From the NCBI GenBank assembly GCA_000827265.1, contig KN834749.1, forward strand, positions 423,500 to 487,499: a DNA stretch of 64,000 nt, given 5' to 3'. The translations under genes were made by a program, and so were the position numbers. Numbering within the stretch: position 1 is the stretch's first letter; each line of letters opens with the position of its first letter. The notes beneath the pieces were generated by a model. It saw only the letters and a program-made list of their open reading frames with translations. It was not told the DNA's origin and searched no databases. Below are positions 1 through 11,758 of the stretch, one piece after another. This DNA is from Collybiopsis luxurians FD-317 M1. Its lineage: Eukaryota; Basidiomycota; Agaricomycetes; Agaricales; Omphalotaceae.

Positions 1-2149
1 GTGAAGACCACAACGGGCAAGAGATTTTTCTTCTTCAAGAGGGTTAATAGATGAACGTAGAGGTTTTTATCAGTTCCTGTATGGATCGTTCGAGAGGAAG
101 AGGTTGGCGCAGAACCCCCTCGACCTCGGGCTATCGGGGCACCTCTACTACCGCGTTGCTGACCTCTTTGGGGCGTGGCACCTCGTGCCCCTACGCGCTG
201 GACTGGAGGAAGGCCGGCAGCTTCGCGTTCCTTGTCTTGTTTGCGCCGTAGAGATTCTCCCGCATCCTTATATCTAATATGATCACGTCAAGGAATTGGG
301 AGTGAAACGGAGGGTTATTCCTACCCGATTGTGAGGAATTTCCTCTGGGCGTCTACAATTTTGTGCAACTCGCGGCCCGCATAAAGATAGTGTTCCAAGG
401 GGACTGGACGTTGAGCAGTAGATATGACATAGATATTCTTCTTCTTTGTACGCCCGACCCACTCGGCAAACTCTTTGGTGTTGGGCACCGTGGCTGACAG
501 CAGAATGATATTGACATGCTCGGGCAGCATAATAATCACCTCCTCCCAAACCACACCCCTCTACGGCGGCATCGCATTAAAATTACGGCGGACAAAGGCA
601 AAGGAAATCTGACAAACCTCAGCATCATTGACATAATGTACTTCGTCAAATATGACAAATTCTACATCGCGAATCAAATCTGCACCTTTGTACAGCATGC
701 TTCGGAGAATTTCCGTGGTCATGATCAAACAACTGGCTTCCGGATTGATTTGAACATCTCCCGTCAGAATTCCAACTGAGGCGGAGGAAAAAGTCTGCTT
801 AAAGTCCCGAAATTTCTGGTTGGAGAGCGCTTTGATGGGAGACGTATAAATAGCCCTGTCTAAAAATGAGCGAGAGAAAACCGCGAAAGATCGAAGTATA
901 CCTTGTCATATGTTTCTCAGCCAGAGCAATTGCATACTCAGCGACGACGGTTTTCCCGGCAGAAGTATGAGCAGCTACGAAGACGGAGTCCCCATTTTCC
1001 AAATGGTAAACAGCATGCTTCTGGAAAACGTCTAGTTCAAAAGGATACTGGGCAGAGATCGAATGAGTCTCTAGAAGAGCAGATGGCCAAAAAGAATAAA
1101 TAAACCTTATGCGCCATATTGGGCACAAGTTGATGGAAATTCGTAAACGGAGTCCGGACATCGATTACATGGGCCCAGTCTCTTCTCTGGATTTTCGGAG
1201 GTTTGGGCCGTTTCTGGGACTTGACTAGACTCAAATTTGACCGCTGGGAGGTGAGAAAGCTGTTAATCGCTCGCTTAGATGTTCCATAAATACCCACCGA
1301 TGTCGGAAGAAAATCATCTATATCAGCAGGTTGATTTGACGATGTAGAAACAGGCGGTTCGTCCAGATCAACCGGGGTGGAAATCTGAATCGGAGTCAGA
1401 ACGCATGAAAAAAGAATGTTCTAATTACACCCACTGTCCCATCAGCTGCTGCGTTATTCTGAGAACCGGCGGCGCGCAAGTCATCTAACTCGAGGAGGTC
1501 TTCATCCTCGGACTCATCTCCCGGAAGCTGTAAACCTCTGCTGAAGCCAGGAGGAATTTTCCGTAATCCCTTCTGGTTATCTTTTGCTTCTGGAGAGATG
1601 GCCAGATCGGCCAGGGAATCTAAGCCTCCGGGCCAAAAAGGAACATAGCCAGATTTTCCTCGTACAAAGCTTTTGCTCGGTCCTGGAGCACGATCTAAAG
1701 ATGTCGAGGTGAGACCAGTAGAGATATGAGGGAGTAGGGTCTATAAAAATTGGGCAGGCAGGATTGGTATATCTCCAAAACTAATAGTCAAAAAATTCAC
1801 CTCTGCATAGCCTGTGACGCGTCCTTCAAGACCAGCGCGTACAAAGGAAAGAGTCGTCGGCGGAGGTGAAGGGTTTAAGGATAAAAGATCAGGGACAGAG
1901 ACTGGACGTTCCCAGTGGCTATCGCATATTAATCAGTGAGGGAAACTTGAGAAAATTACACCATTTGTACATTTGGTATTTCGGTAGCCAATGTGCCGGA
2001 AGCTTCTGTTGGGGAAGAAGTAGCCTTTCTTCAATTTCGCGATGTACTTGATCTGTAGAAGGAAGATGGGCAAGTCCCAGATGCTCTAGCAATCGTTCTA
2101 CATTCTCGGATTTCGGATTTTGGATATCGTGTATATGAGCGTTCATCAT
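1..2149 (-). CDS. SKI2: Ski2-type RNA helicase, 5' part of gene (runs off left edge)
   Basis: Helicase of the cytoplasmic Ski complex, which unwinds RNA and feeds it to the exosome for 3'-5' mRNA decay and suppression of viral dsRNA. Eight spliced exons give about 593 codons. The N-terminal Ski2 arm contains HWLPKYQ and the [15 protein letters not shown] motif. The DExH core follows: motif I AHTSAGKT near 960, motif Ia YTSPIKAL, motif II DEVH near 640, motif III SATVPN near 490. The open frame continues to base 1 through the linker to [19 protein letters not shown], where the second RecA domain begins. Introns of 44-60 bp lie at 274-324, 561-617, 856-901, 1048-1105, 1385-1428, 1741-1800 and 1919-1970, and the phases agree. 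The chosen ATG is the first of two adjacent Met codons. An in-frame stretch upstream to about 2197, after a possible acceptor, leaves room for a further 5' exon. Mtr4 is less likely because the [12 protein letters not shown] and AEKHMTR stretches are Ski2-like. Confidence 0.93.
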
Positions 2150-2443
2150 GAGCGTTGCAGCACTGCCACTCGGTACTCTCAATGGAGGCGGGCCGACCTA
2201 ATGAAGGAATAAATGCAAAGTGAATGATTATAATAACAATAAGTACAATGCCTATGCTAGTGAATGTGTGTGCAAAAAATTAATACAGAATGTAGTCAAG
2301 ATGTATTAATACAAGTAGATGGAGGTGGAGAAAATACGAGACATTAAAATGCGTGCATGCGATTATCCAATGTTCAACACTTTTTGTAAATGCGTAGAGT
2401 AGAAAGGTAGGCAATAACATAAGATAAATAGGGTCAAACCTGC

Positions 2444-3799
2444 TCAGTTTTGTTTTTTGAGAGCATGGATACACTGTAGCCGAATATAATGTCGAGCCTG
2501 TCCGCTTAGCAGCTCTTTTTCAGCATTGAATTCCATTTCATTTACGAGGTCTTCCGGAATTCCGCTTCCGAGAAGCAAGGGTCGACCAGACTTCAAAAAC
2601 GCCTGACGGAGAGATCATCCAAAGGGTTGTGAGTGAGGGAGATCGAAAAATAACGTACCCGAATGTCATCGCGCATGCTAAGTCCCATTCGCATTTGGAA
2701 TTCCGAGTCGGTTCTCCAAGGGCAAGTTGGGACCCAATACTCTTTATAGACGACAGTCTCAAACGCGCGATGATTTGAGACCCAAGCATGAAGATGGGTA
2801 GCGGCATCAACATCGCCGCCTCTGTTTCGGGCGGCGAGATTTGCAAAGGCTAGCCACCGAGGCCACCACGGTTCAGCAATGCGCGACGTTTCCAACTCGA
2901 TCCGTTGGTGGTACTCGTCGTAGACATGGAAATCAAATTCCATGATATCTATAAGACCCCCCGGTCGCAAAACCATGCTAATGTGGTTTATGAGGCCTTC
3001 GTAATCTTTGATCTGAAAATAAACTAGTCGCGTCAACGATCAAATGAAAGGCAGTAAGGAACGCACCCCAGAAGATATTAGGCGCGCGTGGACGACATTA
3101 AAGTCGCCGTAAAAGTGTTCTAAACCTAGATTAATATCGTCTACTTCGCTCCTGAGGTTGGGAGGCATATGTCTTGAGGGGCATCAGTACGGTTTCTTGA
3201 GATGATGGTGGGAGACGACGTACATTGACTGCATAGGAACAAGGTCCACTGCTACCGCAGTGCAATGGGGGAAATCCCTCGCAGTCTCCATGATCCTGAA
3301 GCGGATTTGGATGAGCGAAATGCCAAGGTTGGCTCACAATCAAGGGAACGTACCAACTACCGCTTCCACAACCAAGGTCCAACACGGCCTTGGTCTCCCC
3401 TGGAACATCATCGGCCATGACTTGTTCCATGAAAGGGGGATACTTTCCCATTATTTCTATGAACATAAGATGCTGAGCGTCTGAACGTGATTCTAGTCAA
3501 CAACCAGAACCAAGTAAGAGCGCGATGATAAACGCACCGAGACGTTCCAACTCCTCGTCGTCAGCTGGAAGACGATAAACTTCGGAATAATTGTTGAGAC
3601 CTCGACCGTATTCATGCTTGTAGGCTTGTGCGCGCAAAGAGCTGGTGACAGACAAGACGGAAGGAACGGGAGATGCAGAACGAAGAGAATGAGTATAGGA
3701 GGACCTGGAACTTGCGAGGCTGGGAGGGGAGCTGAAGAGACGTGATGAGGAAGAAACTGAACAGGCGTCGCTGTCCTCTGTGTCGCTTGGGATATCCAT
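2444..3799 (-). CDS. SAM-dependent methyltransferase, LaeA/TAM-like, 359 aa
   Basis: Class I methyltransferase that would transfer a methyl group from S-adenosylmethionine; the substrate is unknown. Six exons sum to 1080 nt (359 residues), with introns at 2603-2658, 3013-3066, 3173-3223, 3296-3353 and 3481-3537. An N-terminal Ser-rich tail of about 50 residues precedes the fold. Motif I is LDLGCGSGSW, motif II ends in AVAVD, and a later LRPGGLIDIMEFD segment fits strand beta5. The C-terminal segment GSGIPEDLVNEME followed by YIRLQCIHA resembles the tail of the abundant basidiomycete family related to LaeA and Tam. An upstream in-frame ATG at 3850 would add 17 residues; I prefer 3799 because the acidic MDIPSDTED start looks more natural. 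The gene lies tail to head with SKI2, about 300 bp apart. Function beyond methyl transfer is inference. Confidence 0.85.
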
Positions 3800-3850
3800 G
3801 GCGGCGGTAGGGTAGAGGAGAGGATGGTAAGGCGCGAGATGGGTAACCAT

Positions 3851-6129
3851 TTAATCAAAGAACAGTTTTTTCAACACAATTTCCACTTTATACATTGCAG
3901 AACTGTACCCGCTAAAATCGCACGGCGGATTTTAGCAATTCCTTCATCCTAAAAGGGGAAAATAAATATGTATTAGATCATCTCTATCTCGTCCACCTTC
4001 CACTGTGAGATCCAACGCCAGAAACAAAATATTATTTATCTGACGCCAAGCTCAGCTAGAGATGTCTGTCAGATTCCTATCTCACCCTGAAATAGCTACC
4101 CCACCGCCGATGCCAGCCTTGCTTTCCATACCTCGTACATATCCTACCACTCACCGTGAAGCAACGTATAGTACGCTCACAACCCAACTAACCATCTCCA
4201 TGTAATCCTACGTCCGCCGAAAGCGCTCATTGCCGACTCACGATTCCAATTCTTTGCAAACCATCTCCATGAGAAGTTGCTTCCCAGTTTGCCGTTCTTC
4301 CTCAAGTCATCAGCTCCTAAACAACGCCGCTGAAGCCGCATGTGTTTTGCGGGTGATTCTTTTCATTCTCTCCGACGAAGAGCTCAGTATCTCGCCGACC
4401 ATTCTACCACCAAATATTACAGACTTCTGATCCGAGAGATTTGGGGACATATCTGCACAAAATCAGGTTACTATCACTTCCATCCGCCAATGGAAGCCGG
4501 CATAAACCTGGTGGTTCAACATTATCATTCTCTTTCTCTTCTCTCTCCTCCTGAAAGTATTTATTAAATACGTATGTGTAAATACTTCTTTTAGATAACA
4601 TCAAATTCAATTGCAAGGATCTCTAAATATGCTCTCGGTGATAATAAAACCGTTGTTCCGCTATAATCTTGACAGACTCTCCGGATAGACAAACTTAATA
4701 AGACACTCGGCGGAAGGCCACGATTCCTCGAATCATTGTCGAATCCCACCGGGAGTATAGCCGCATATAGTCAGCTCTCATTTGCTCTTTGGTCTCTGGC
4801 TTTCTATGTTCCTCCGCACACGACAACTATCTCATGAACCCAAATCCTCTCATGTGTGTCCTGTTGGTTTCCGCGGTATCTAAGGGTTTTTGCGGATACT
4901 TATACCTGGAAATTTCTCATGTTATATACATACTAAACAGCCGTATAAGGAGAATTATTTGTAGCGTTATGGAAGGAGGCTTCAAAAATCGCATCAATGT
5001 TCCTGAGGTTCCGACGCGGCTTTGAGTGGAAAACAACGCTACGACGTGGATATGAATACAGACCCAGTGAAACAACTGGCAACGCAACCTCGAGGCAACT
5101 GACAACACAATCTTAATTTTTTTTTTTTGAATTCCTTCACTAAGGACTAAAGGATATAGTTTTTGACACTCGGGCTGCCACAGCGGGTACGCGGCGGCTG
5201 TAGACAAGATCTACACGGCTCGGAATTGGGGGCGATTTCCGATGGGCTACCAATGCTCAGGCTTTTTCTTATCCAAAAGGTCGAGTTTGCTTATGTATCG
5301 AGGGGAATTGAGAAAACATTGAAAACTTCATAGCCTGGGACCTCGGATTCAATGACTTTGCATTGGGCAATTCTGCACCAACGACTCTGCTAGGTTTCGG
5401 GTAGCATGGTCAGTGATGTGTGGCAAGTTTTGATTGTGGCTCACCGTGAAATTTGAGGCAACTCTTCATCATATGTACGTGCATAATTCCCGAAATGGCC
5501 TCACTTGAATGGAAAGATGATTCAGCGCAACCCATATACATAGATGGTAACCTGAACGTTATCCCATTGCGAATGGCAGAGGATGGGAAACGGAGCTAAA
5601 ATCTCCAGTTTACCTCCTGTACTTAAAAATGAGCACTTTCGAAAGAAGAAAAGTGAGTGACATCTTCAAACTCCGCGAAACTGCTGTTATAGGTCGGCGG
5701 AGGAGTGAGCTCGGGTCAGCTTTTGAGATGGGGTGCTTTTTCGGCTGAACAGAAAGCATTGTCATAAACCAGTTACATTATAGTTTTACTCCATGAAAAC
5801 CCAGCGGCCAGCGGAATAGGAACCGCATGCAGCCTCCTGCTCGTCCTAGCCAGGACTCCAATATACATACGTACTTAATACCTTTTCTTTTCACCATTCC
5901 AAATTTACATAGAGCTGATCAATCTCGGCTTAGAAAGTTAGTTTTCAAATGTGCTGTACTCGGCTGTTCTTGGTTGGAACGTTTGTAGATTATTGTTCAA
6001 CGTAGAACCGTCAACAGGATCTCTGTAGATACACAAATGGGACCATATACATCTGCATTTATACTGACATGATTAGTACAGTCGCGGACAACTATGGAAA
6101 ACCCACCCACCTTGATACATCCGGTGTGC
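3851..6129. other. Gene-poor interval, no supported gene
   Basis: About 2.3 kb between the methyltransferase start and the IST1 stop. The longest reading frames are under 100 codons, overlap one another on both strands, carry no motif I recognise and have no splice pattern joining them. A homopolymer T tract lies at about 5116-5128. No terminal repeats, tRNA or transposase motifs are visible. It may hold the methyltransferase promoter and decayed sequence. Confidence 0.5.
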
Positions 6130-7489
6130 TCATCGCTTCTTCAAGGCAGCAAATCGTTTGGCCAGAACGTCGAAATCATCTTCAGGTGGAGCAGGTTTCG
6201 TTACAGGGCTCTTACTTCCCTCCTTGGTCGAGTCTACTTTCTCATTCGCCTCTTCTGTGGACGGAATATCAGGAAGTTTGGGTGTGAGCAAAGTAGAGGC
6301 AGCTTCAGCCTTGAAGTCTGGTAATGGTATGTCGGACTTTGCAGCGGCTTCCTGGATGGTTAGATGAGTTCCGTGAAAGAGTAGCCAAGGAGAAACAGAG
6401 ATATCAAAGGATCGCAAGAAATCATAGAAGATTGAGAGTGTACAATAGTCATGCGCAGAAGATGATAGGATACAAGCTCTTAAACAAACCTTAACATCTC
6501 CTTCCGGCCCATCTCCGCCGTCCGTAGATGTCCAAGGCACACCGTATGCTTTCGTTATCTCTGCCAAGTAAGCATTAACGAGTTCTGGTGAGGGAGTAGC
6601 TGCGCTCAGTTTGCGAACCACCTTGTGAAGATGATAAGTACTTGAGGCCAGAAGCTAGAGAGCTTCACGGAGAACGAACGCTTACACGATCGCTCACGCA
6701 ACCATTGCGGTTCTCCATGACCGCCACTGAGAATTCGCGACCATACTTGTGCATGAGAATGTCTCGTAGAACATGCAGCTCTTTAGAGAGCCGTCGTTAC
6801 AACTGCAGGTGTTCACGGGGTAGGTTGGGCTCACCTTTCAGTTCCGTTCTCGGGGCGGCATAAATGATCCTGCGCAGTAAACTCGGTCGGCAGAACTGAA
6901 GGTGATATGATAATATTGGCTTACGAACATACACCTTCGGAAACAGCGGGGTCCGGCTCTTGAGTGCTGTAGGAATGAGTCGGTATCAATTAGAAGCACA
7001 CGATCTCGTATGGCTCACTTTTGATCAAGAACACCGAAGCGAGCGAGCAGTAGTTCTGTACAAGATGTGAATCACGCTGATTCCTGAACGATCATACTAA
7101 GGTTACCCGAGTATAGCTCAAGAATTTCAAGCAGTTCCACATGAATATCTTCAAGAATGACTGTGAAACTGGAGGCTCAGCTGGAGGCACATTTTCCGGT
7201 AAAGAGCGAGCTCACTGCCTTCAACCTTAATTTTGGCGGTCTCAATCTTTCCTTTTTCAACTAGAAAAGCTATATCCCTCCTTGATGCTTTCGCCTGGGC
7301 TTCCTTCTTCTCTTGAAGAGTTCTGAGGCGCTGCACCGAAAGGCTACACGATACGAAGCGGTGTAAGAGACACGATGGTCAAGATATGAGGATGATTACC
7401 GCAGTTGGACCTTGAGAGAAGTGAAAATTAGCAGAAGTTACGATATCGGATTCGATTACCTTTGCTTTGGCAGAGTTCCATGGAGGCAT
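6130..7489 (-). CDS. IST1: IST1-like regulator of Vps4 (ESCRT-III family)
   Basis: IST1 binds Vps4 and Did2 and tunes ESCRT-III disassembly during multivesicular-body sorting. The start ATG gives MPPWNSAKAK, followed across short introns by VQLRLSVQRLRTLQEKKEAQAK-type helix 1, a RRDIAFLVEKGKIETAKIKVE helix 2, EDIHVELLEILELYS, LLLARFG, and EPDPAVSEGVCSIIYAAPRTELKEL: the canonical Ist1 domain in order. The C-terminal tail is acidic and Pro/Ser-rich. It ends in DDFDVLAKRFAALKKR, which fits a MIT-interacting motif that binds the Vps4 MIT domain. About eight introns interrupt the gene. One is best read with donor GTGAGC (splice giving VEGIILED), not the GC donor four bases upstream. It is transcribed divergently from the RasGEF gene with 294 bp between start codons. 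Confidence 0.92.
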
Positions 7490-7783
7490 GAGGAAACGAG
7501 TTAAGCGCCTAGAATCGATCGGCCCGCCAGTTGGCGTGAAGCAACTTGGCTGGACTTTTTACTATTAGGAACCTTGGTTGAGGGGCATCCTCATTTGCAG
7601 ACCTTGTACACAGCAAACTGGCAGACTGTATGTGCCCTTTATTAAATAATATGAAGGCAGTAATACTGTGAGGAACAGAAATTCGACTTGGGAATCTGGG
7701 AATGATGCGGTTGATGCGGTTGTGATGTAGCTATGCAAGCGCGCCTTTATCTTTTACCTCTTTGACTCTTTTGACCGCCCTCC

Positions 7784-10182
7784 ATGCCTGTCGCAACGGC
7801 CAGCCGCTCACAAGCCATTCGCCAATCCCTTCATCTTTCCATTTCACCTGCTCTCTACCAACCAAATTCTCGCCAGATCTCTCCAGATTCTCCCTATACA
7901 TCCGAGTCGTCTTCAGCTCGGCCAAGCTCAGACACTGCTGTAACCAGTCCTTCCAGTAGTGGTTCTGAAGGCAGCATAATATATTCAGTATTATGCATGT
8001 ATGACTTTATATCCGACGACCCCATCCATCTTTGCTTTTCCAAGAATGAAATTCTTGATATTGTCAAGCAGGAAAGCTCAGGTTGGTGGGCAGCGATGCG
8101 GAGAAATGGGGATATCATAGGCTGGATACCTCAGGCTTTTGTGAAGCCTCTATCAGAAGAAATGGCGGATAGGCTCTTCAATGTGCGTGAAGAGCTCAGA
8201 ATTTTTGAGTACGAAGCCGAGCAGTTGTACGCCTCTGCTCCGGTTTCTCGTATTCCTTACGAGGAACCAGAACCGTCCCCTCCTTCGCCGCCACGAAAAG
8301 AAACTCGTACAGATAATTCATACCGCAATATCCCAGAACATAGCCGTCCAACTCGACCTTATCCTCCTCCATCTCCTGTCACACCCATACCACAGCCTCC
8401 TCTCCCCAAATTCACGGCGAATAAACTTACTTTACCGACTACAAAGGAGCGCGAATCTTCGCTCAGCCCACAGGATCGTGGACCGTCTGCTGTACCCCGC
8501 AGGCCATTACCTCCTCTGACTTTGTCAGAAAATTATATTGGAAACGACACCTCCATCTCCCCAGAGAAGCGCCGCGATGAGAAAATCAAACAGTTGACTG
8601 GTAGCGATGAGGCTCTTGCTTTCCATAATGCTGTTCTCGTTCAAGCCAATCTCCCGTGGTATCTCAAACCCAGGCACGGTGACGAAATTCAAACAGAAGC
8701 CGATGGAAAACTCATCTCAGGTACCCGAATAGCTCTGGTCGAGCGACTTGTCTGGGATACTATTCCATCACCCAAAGGCGCTCAAAGTAAGTTTTATTCT
8801 ACCCTGGCTGTCTTCTGTACACTAACATTTATCCCAATAGAAGCTGCACAAGATACTGCTTACCGACGCATGTTCTTAACCACTTTCCGTACATTCATGT
8901 CTTCCGACAACCTGTTCGAGATGCTTGTCGACATCTATCGCATGCCATACCCTGAGAATTTGACTGAATCCGAGTTTGGCGAGTGGATGGACAGATGTCT
9001 CCAGCCAACACAAAAGATGATTCTCACCGTTTTCACCATGTGGTTGGAAGAGCACAGACTCTTGGAGGAAGAACCACATATATCCAGCCGATTAATCGAA
9101 TTTCTTAAGCAAATCCAGCCCCCGAGTGCGCTAGCTGTCACAGCCGAGCTCATAGTCCAGTCAATAACCCGTTTGGTAAGGCGCATGAGAATTAGAATTT
9201 TTCTTTCTCGTTCTCAACCTTTTTCTAGACTTTTGAACCCAATACTACCATATCGAGCTCTCCAGTTGACAAACGAAAAAAGTATAAAACACCGAAGAAT
9301 GATCTTCTCTCCATTCAACCTTCAGATATCGCTGAACAGCTTTCATTATACGAGTTCAAGTTTTACAGCAAAATCGTACCGCAAGACTGTATCGCCCAGG
9401 CATCGCAAACGGGCAGGCCAGCTGGATGTACCAGGGCGCGAGAAATTCTTTCGGCGTTTTGTTCGACACATGATAAGCTTGCAGCCTGGGTCACCGACAC
9501 TATCTTGAGCACCAGTGTGTTGGCTCGGAGGTCAGATACCGTTGACTACTGGATCAAAGTAGCAGAGGTGAGAATTTCGAGTCTCTAAGAATCTGCCTTT
9601 CCTTACGATTCTTTTCAAGAAATGTCGCAATCTCAACAACTTTGCATCTATGAGTGCCATCATCAATGCCTTATCGAGTACTGTCATTAGTCGGCTTCAT
9701 CTTACCTGGGCCCATGTTGGACGTAAAAACACTCTCGATACGCTTCTGAAACACAATGAGCCCACAGGGGGTTTCGCTGGCTACCGGCAACTACATCTGC
9801 ATGCCGAAGGTCCTTGTGTTCCTTTCATCGGGATGTACCTGACCGAGTTGGTTCATATCAAGGATCAGTACTCAGATGAAGGCGAGCGCGTGAATATGCT
9901 GCAGCGCCAGAGGTGGTACGAGGTCGTCTTGATCATCCTTCGTTCGCAATCAAAGCCCTACAATTTTGCGGAGAATGACACCATGAAATTTATTCAGAAT
10001 AATTTGCGTACTTTGACATCACCGAAGGACTGGCAAACCAAATTTTGGCAAAAGAGCCAGGACGTACAACATTCGGAGTTGGCGCATGCAGACATCAGAA
10101 GAGGATTGGGTAAGTGCGCTTTTTTATGATCTAGTCAAACGCGTAGCTAATTCATTGGTTTGCAGAGAGGGCGGGCTTCTAG
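7784..10182 (+). CDS. SH3 domain-containing Ras guanine-nucleotide exchange factor, 727 aa
   Basis: Catalyses GDP release from a Ras-family GTPase at membranes. Five exons (introns 8787-8840, 9176-9228, 9568-9619, 10110-10165) sum to 2184 nt. An SH3 domain occupies about residues 65-125 (ALYDY-like CMYDFISDD, SGWW, GWIPQAFVKPL). A Pro-rich linker with PPSPP and PYPPPSP follows. RasGEF-N covers about residues 310-440 (LVERL, FLTTFRTFMS). The Cdc25-homology catalytic domain runs to near the C-terminus: EQLSLYEFKFYSKI, the NNFASMSAIINAL catalytic helical-hairpin region, and PCVPFIGMYLTEL. The architecture is that of Cdc25/Ste6/Sdc25-type fungal exchange factors, but it is shorter than yeast Cdc25, so I give no symbol. 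The last exon is only 17 nt and encodes ERAGF and stop. Confidence 0.93.
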
Positions 10183-10462
10183 AAATACATCTTCTCGGAC
10201 TCCCCTTATTGCTTATGCTATTGATCATGGTCTTTTTGGGTTGTATCCAACATTGCATTATGGTTTATTTGGTGATACTCTTGTCGGATTGGTTTATACT
10301 GTATGTTTATGACGTCTATGATAACGAGACAACGCATAGCTGGAACAAGTGATAGTACTTGACTGGCCTGACCCAATGTAAAAAATGGTAAAGAAATAGA
10401 TTATATTACAAAAAGGCAGTATCGAAAAAAAGCATGAAATAGGTGGTGCAATGCGCCAAGAA

Positions 10463-11452
10463 TTAGCAGTTACATGGCTCATTCTGGTTCTGACTGGCAG
10501 CCTGCTTGTTGAGATCCACACCGGACCTAGCACCTGTTGTACCGCGGGCAGCACCAGCTCTTGCCGTTTGAGGTGCAGTAAGGGGCAGTTTCTTTGCTGT
10601 AGAGCAGTTAGAAAATAGACAAACCAGGTGAGTAGCACATACCAATGGCGGTAAAGATATCTGATACACCTTCTCCAGTTTTTGCACTGGTTTCGCCCCA
10701 CATCAGACCTTCCTCCTCGGCATACTTCTTCGCTTCTTCTTGGGAAACTTGGCGACGAGCAGATAGATCTGATTTGTTTCCACAGAGAGCGATGACTATC
10801 GAAGGGTCAGCTTGACGTTGAAGTTCACGAATCCAGTTGCGAGCTTTCTCCAGTGACGCCGATTGTGTAATATCATATACTACGACTGCACAATTGGCGT
10901 TTCGATAATACATTGGAGCCTGGCTCAAAGTTAAGCATGAGGCAAATTATGAAGGAGTCGGTAACATACCAACGACTTTGAGACCGGAAGAAAATATCAG
11001 CAAAGTCGTACGACTACATACGCAAACTACGTACTTTGTACCGTTCTTGCCCAGCAGTGTCCCTGAGATATTCATTGAGAAGTATATCCTTCATAGTCAG
11101 CTATAGACACACCATATCTCAAACTTGACTGTCGTCTGGTCCTCGAGCGTTACAGTTTGTGTTAGGAAAGCCGCTTGTGAAGAGTAATGAAGCCAAGTTA
11201 CAGTATAAGTATTCTGGAAACTCACCGCCGATGGTGCTTTCCCGGTAGTCGTCAAATTGATCCTTGACAAAGCGAAGAACGAGACTGTGAGATGCCGAGT
11301 GAGAATTGAGCTCTTTGAGCTTTTGAGCTTGAACTAACCTGGATTTCCCAACGGCAGACTCGCCTGGACGAAGACAGGGTCAGTGGGATGGAATCAAGAA
11401 TAAGCAGAGATGAACCTAATAAGACTAATTTGAACTGAAATTGTTTGGACAT
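10463..11452 (-). CDS. VPS21: Rab5-family small GTPase, 208 aa
   Basis: Rab5/Vps21/Ypt5 controls homotypic fusion of early endosomes. Eight exons sum to 627 nt. G1 is GESAVGKS, split by a 25-nt exon. Switch I carries the Rab5 signature ESTIGAAFLTQ. Interswitch and switch II read [19 protein letters not shown]4 is GNKSD, G5 is ETSAKTG, and the C-terminus ends in CNC, a CXC geranylgeranylation motif preceded by a Gln/Asn-rich hypervariable tail. Exons 11416-11452, 11339-11363, 11226-11284, 11113-11173, 11035-11062, 10970-10975, 10643-10919 and 10463-10596 keep phase throughout. The sixth exon is only 6 nt and encodes Ser-Leu. The gene is divergent from the RRM gene, with 306 bp between start codons. 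VPS21 is used as the family name; paralogues Ypt52/Ypt53 cannot be excluded. Confidence 0.95.
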
Positions 11453-11758
11453 GGTCGTCGGTGGTCAACTCAAAGCGTACAGCTCACCGTCGGAAGGTGG
11501 AGCCGGCCATCATTCGCCGGGCCAGGCGGCAATTTTATTTATTTTCTTTATTTCCACTTTTTTTCCCTCTTAGTCCACAACCACCAACAACAAGCCTGGA
11601 AAACGGCATACTTCTTCTCCAGTCTTAGTTTCTGAGTTGAGCTCAACTCGTTTCAGTTCTCAGCCAGGTGCTTCATTAAGCACACTTTCTTCTTTTTCCT
11701 TCGGACACTCGACACGTCACTAAGCAGTCTTGAAAGTTGCCAGCCTTGTTCAGTGAAA

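Noticed and set aside
7143..7204. GC-donor intron in IST1 at GAAG|GCAGTGAG
   Set aside because: A normal GTGAGC donor three bases further in gives VEGIILED with exact family spacing.
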